This document shows positions 4,862 to 5,383 of a stretch of DNA of 5,383 nt, piece after piece. How positions within the stretch are numbered: position 1 is the first letter of the stretch; the number at the start of each line of letters is the position of its first letter. The notes under the pieces were generated by a model. It was not told the DNA's origin and ran no database searches. It saw nothing but the letters and a program-made list of their open reading frames with translations. Made by a program: the position numbers and the translations under genes. Source of the stretch: Candidatus Saccharimonadales bacterium (GTDB lineage: Bacteria; Patescibacteriota; Saccharimonadia; UBA4664; SCTI01); assembly GCA_030150485.1 (NCBI GenBank), contig JASLFZ010000041.1:1-5383 (forward strand), given 5' to 3'.

Positions 4862-5194
4862 TTGAGCCGAAAGCATTTGCAGGACCTCATTAAAAACCTG
4901 CAGGAGTTTTATAAGTGCCCCTCCTGCGATACGAGCTATCACCTGGATGATATTCGCTATTTGGGCGAGCTCAACCAGTATTCCTTTGTGCAGCTGAACT
5001 GCCACGAGTGCTCCTTGCCAGTTTTGGCCACCGTTTCGGCCAACGGCAAAGCCCCGAAGCGTGACAAAACCGACCTGGTAGCCTCCGAAGAGGCCAAGTT
5101 TGCCGCCATGGGTAACATCTCCGCTGGGGAGATTGCCGATTTCCACCGCTATATCAGCCGCAAGCGTGGCGGCTTTAGTCGCAGCAAATCCTAA
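4862..5194 (+). CDS. Small zinc-ribbon protein, TTG start
   Basis: The 110-residue protein has CPSC (19-22) and CHEC (47-50), two CxxC knuckles 24 residues apart, the pattern of a zinc ribbon that binds one Zn. A basic N-terminal helix (1-17) precedes the ribbon. A conserved-looking C-terminal part, ISAGEIADFHRYI (about 87-99), is followed by a basic Ser/Arg/Lys tail. The size, basic character and position next to L25 suggest nucleic-acid or ribosome association, but this is inference. TTG at 4862 is chosen because AAGGGG (4848-4853) lies eight bases upstream and no in-frame ATG comes before the Cys motif. An ATG at 4854 is out of frame and stops after three codons. Similar short zinc ribbons occur in CPR genomes as hypothetical proteins as far as I recall; I cannot assign a named family. 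Confidence 0.85.
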   Translation: MSRKHLQDLIKNLQEFYKCPSCDTSYHLDDIRYLGELNQYSFVQLNCHECSLPVLATVSANGKAPKRDKTDLVASEEAKFAAMGNISAGEIADFHRYISRKRGGFSRSKS

Positions 5195-5210
5195 GCGGGG
5201 TGCTGCTTAG
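5191..5210 (+). other. Hairpin overlapping the stop codon of the zinc-ribbon gene
   Basis: CTAAGC (5191-5196), which contains the TAA stop, can pair with GCTTAG (5205-5210) around an eight-base loop. Only a short mixed T-rich run follows (GTTGCATTT), so it is a weak terminator at best. It lies immediately upstream of the candidate rplY promoter. Confidence 0.3.
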
Positions 5211-5212
5211 CG

Positions 5213-5241
5213 TTGCATTTAGCGCTTAAACTAGGTACAAT
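5213..5241 (+). promoter_or_regulatory. Candidate rplY promoter
   Basis: TTGCAT (5213-5218) and TACAAT (5236-5241, 5 of 6 matches) are separated by 17 bases. Transcription would start near 5248, giving a leader of about 36 bases. The -35 is weak. The spacer contains TAGCGCTTAA (5220-5229), a 10-mer also present in the asparaginase upstream region. Confidence 0.5.
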
Positions 5242-5256
5242 TACGGAATTGTTCAA

Positions 5257-5270
5257 CCGCCCTTCGGCGG
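5257..5270 (+). promoter_or_regulatory. Leader hairpin directly before the rplY ribosome binding site
   Basis: CCGCC (5257-5261) pairs with GGCGG (5266-5270) around a CTTC loop. The Shine-Dalgarno AGAGGAG starts two bases later at 5272, with the ATG five bases after it. The stem is all G-C and would form in the mRNA leader. It could tune L25 translation or stabilise the message; it is not followed by a T-run, so it is not a terminator. Confidence 0.4.
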
Positions 5271-5283
5271 CAGAGGAGTTATC

Positions 5284-5383
5284 ATGGCCACTAAAATCAC
5301 CCTATCTCTGGAAAACCGTACCGCTGTTGGTAAAGCCAATCGTCGGCTGCGCGCGGCCGGCCAAACGCCGGCGGTGGTGTACG
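5284..5383 (+). CDS. rplY: 50S ribosomal protein L25 (partial, N-terminus only)
   Basis: The 33 complete codons to the window edge encode the L25/Ctc N-terminus. L25 binds 5S rRNA in the central protuberance of the large subunit. Recognisable are ITLSLENRTAVGKANRR (residues 5-21) and LRAAGQTPAVVY (22-33), matching the family pattern in which a short beta strand leads to GK..RRLR..G.IPAVVYG. The start is clear: ATG at 5284 with AGAGGAG five bases upstream. Whether a C-terminal Ctc-type domain is present cannot be seen. It probably has its own promoter and lies 89 bases after the zinc-ribbon gene. Confidence 0.93.
   Translation, partial: MATKITLSLENRTAVGKANRRLRAAGQTPAVVY

Overview
The window looks like a stretch of chromosome from a bacterium of the Candidate Phyla Radiation (Patescibacteria), possibly Saccharibacteria-like. 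This rests on gene content: a conserved polytopic GT2 glycosyltransferase whose central block resembles what I recall from such genomes, a small zinc-ribbon protein next to ribosomal protein L25, and compact spacing with ATGA overlaps. No marker here settles the phylum. TGA is used as a normal stop, so the UGA=Gly code of some CPR lineages does not apply. Most of the window is moderately GC-rich; the intergenic stretch at about 485-600 is strikingly AT-rich.

Layout. (1) 1-448, minus strand: the N-terminal 149 residues of a short L-asparaginase-like protein that runs off the left edge. (2) 449-657: a divergent intergenic region with a strong plus-strand promoter and a leader that can fold, including a hairpin over the ribosome binding site. 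(3) 658-1251, plus: a 197-residue protein I do not recognise. (4) 1320-1498, minus: two tRNA genes, Thr(CGU) then Gly(CCC) in transcription order, both with encoded CCA and converging on gene 3. (5) 1601-4778, plus: a three-gene operon with two ATGA overlaps: a small three-helix membrane protein, a membrane GT2 glycosyltransferase, and a WecA/TagO-type polyprenyl-phosphate sugar-1-phosphate transferase. Its promoter sits so close to the first ATG that the mRNA may be leaderless. (6) 4862-5194, plus: a 110-residue zinc-ribbon protein with a TTG start, whose promoter spacer contains a perfect 12-bp palindrome. (7) 5284-end, plus: the start of rplY (ribosomal protein L25).

How the genes fit together. 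The operon reads as a lipid-linked glycan module: the WecA-like enzyme would load a sugar phosphate onto a polyprenyl carrier and the GT2 enzyme would add sugars or polymerise at the membrane, with the small protein as a possible membrane partner. The zinc-ribbon gene and rplY each have their own candidate promoter. The asparaginase and the unknown gene share a divergent control region. I saw no CRISPR array, insertion sequence, integrase or attachment-site duplication, and no gene-free stretch longer than about 210 bases. The strongest leads for something undescribed are the unknown gene at 658 with its structured leader, the substituted asparaginase motif, and the promoter architectures at 1586 and 4806. 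None of these amounts to a demonstrated new system.
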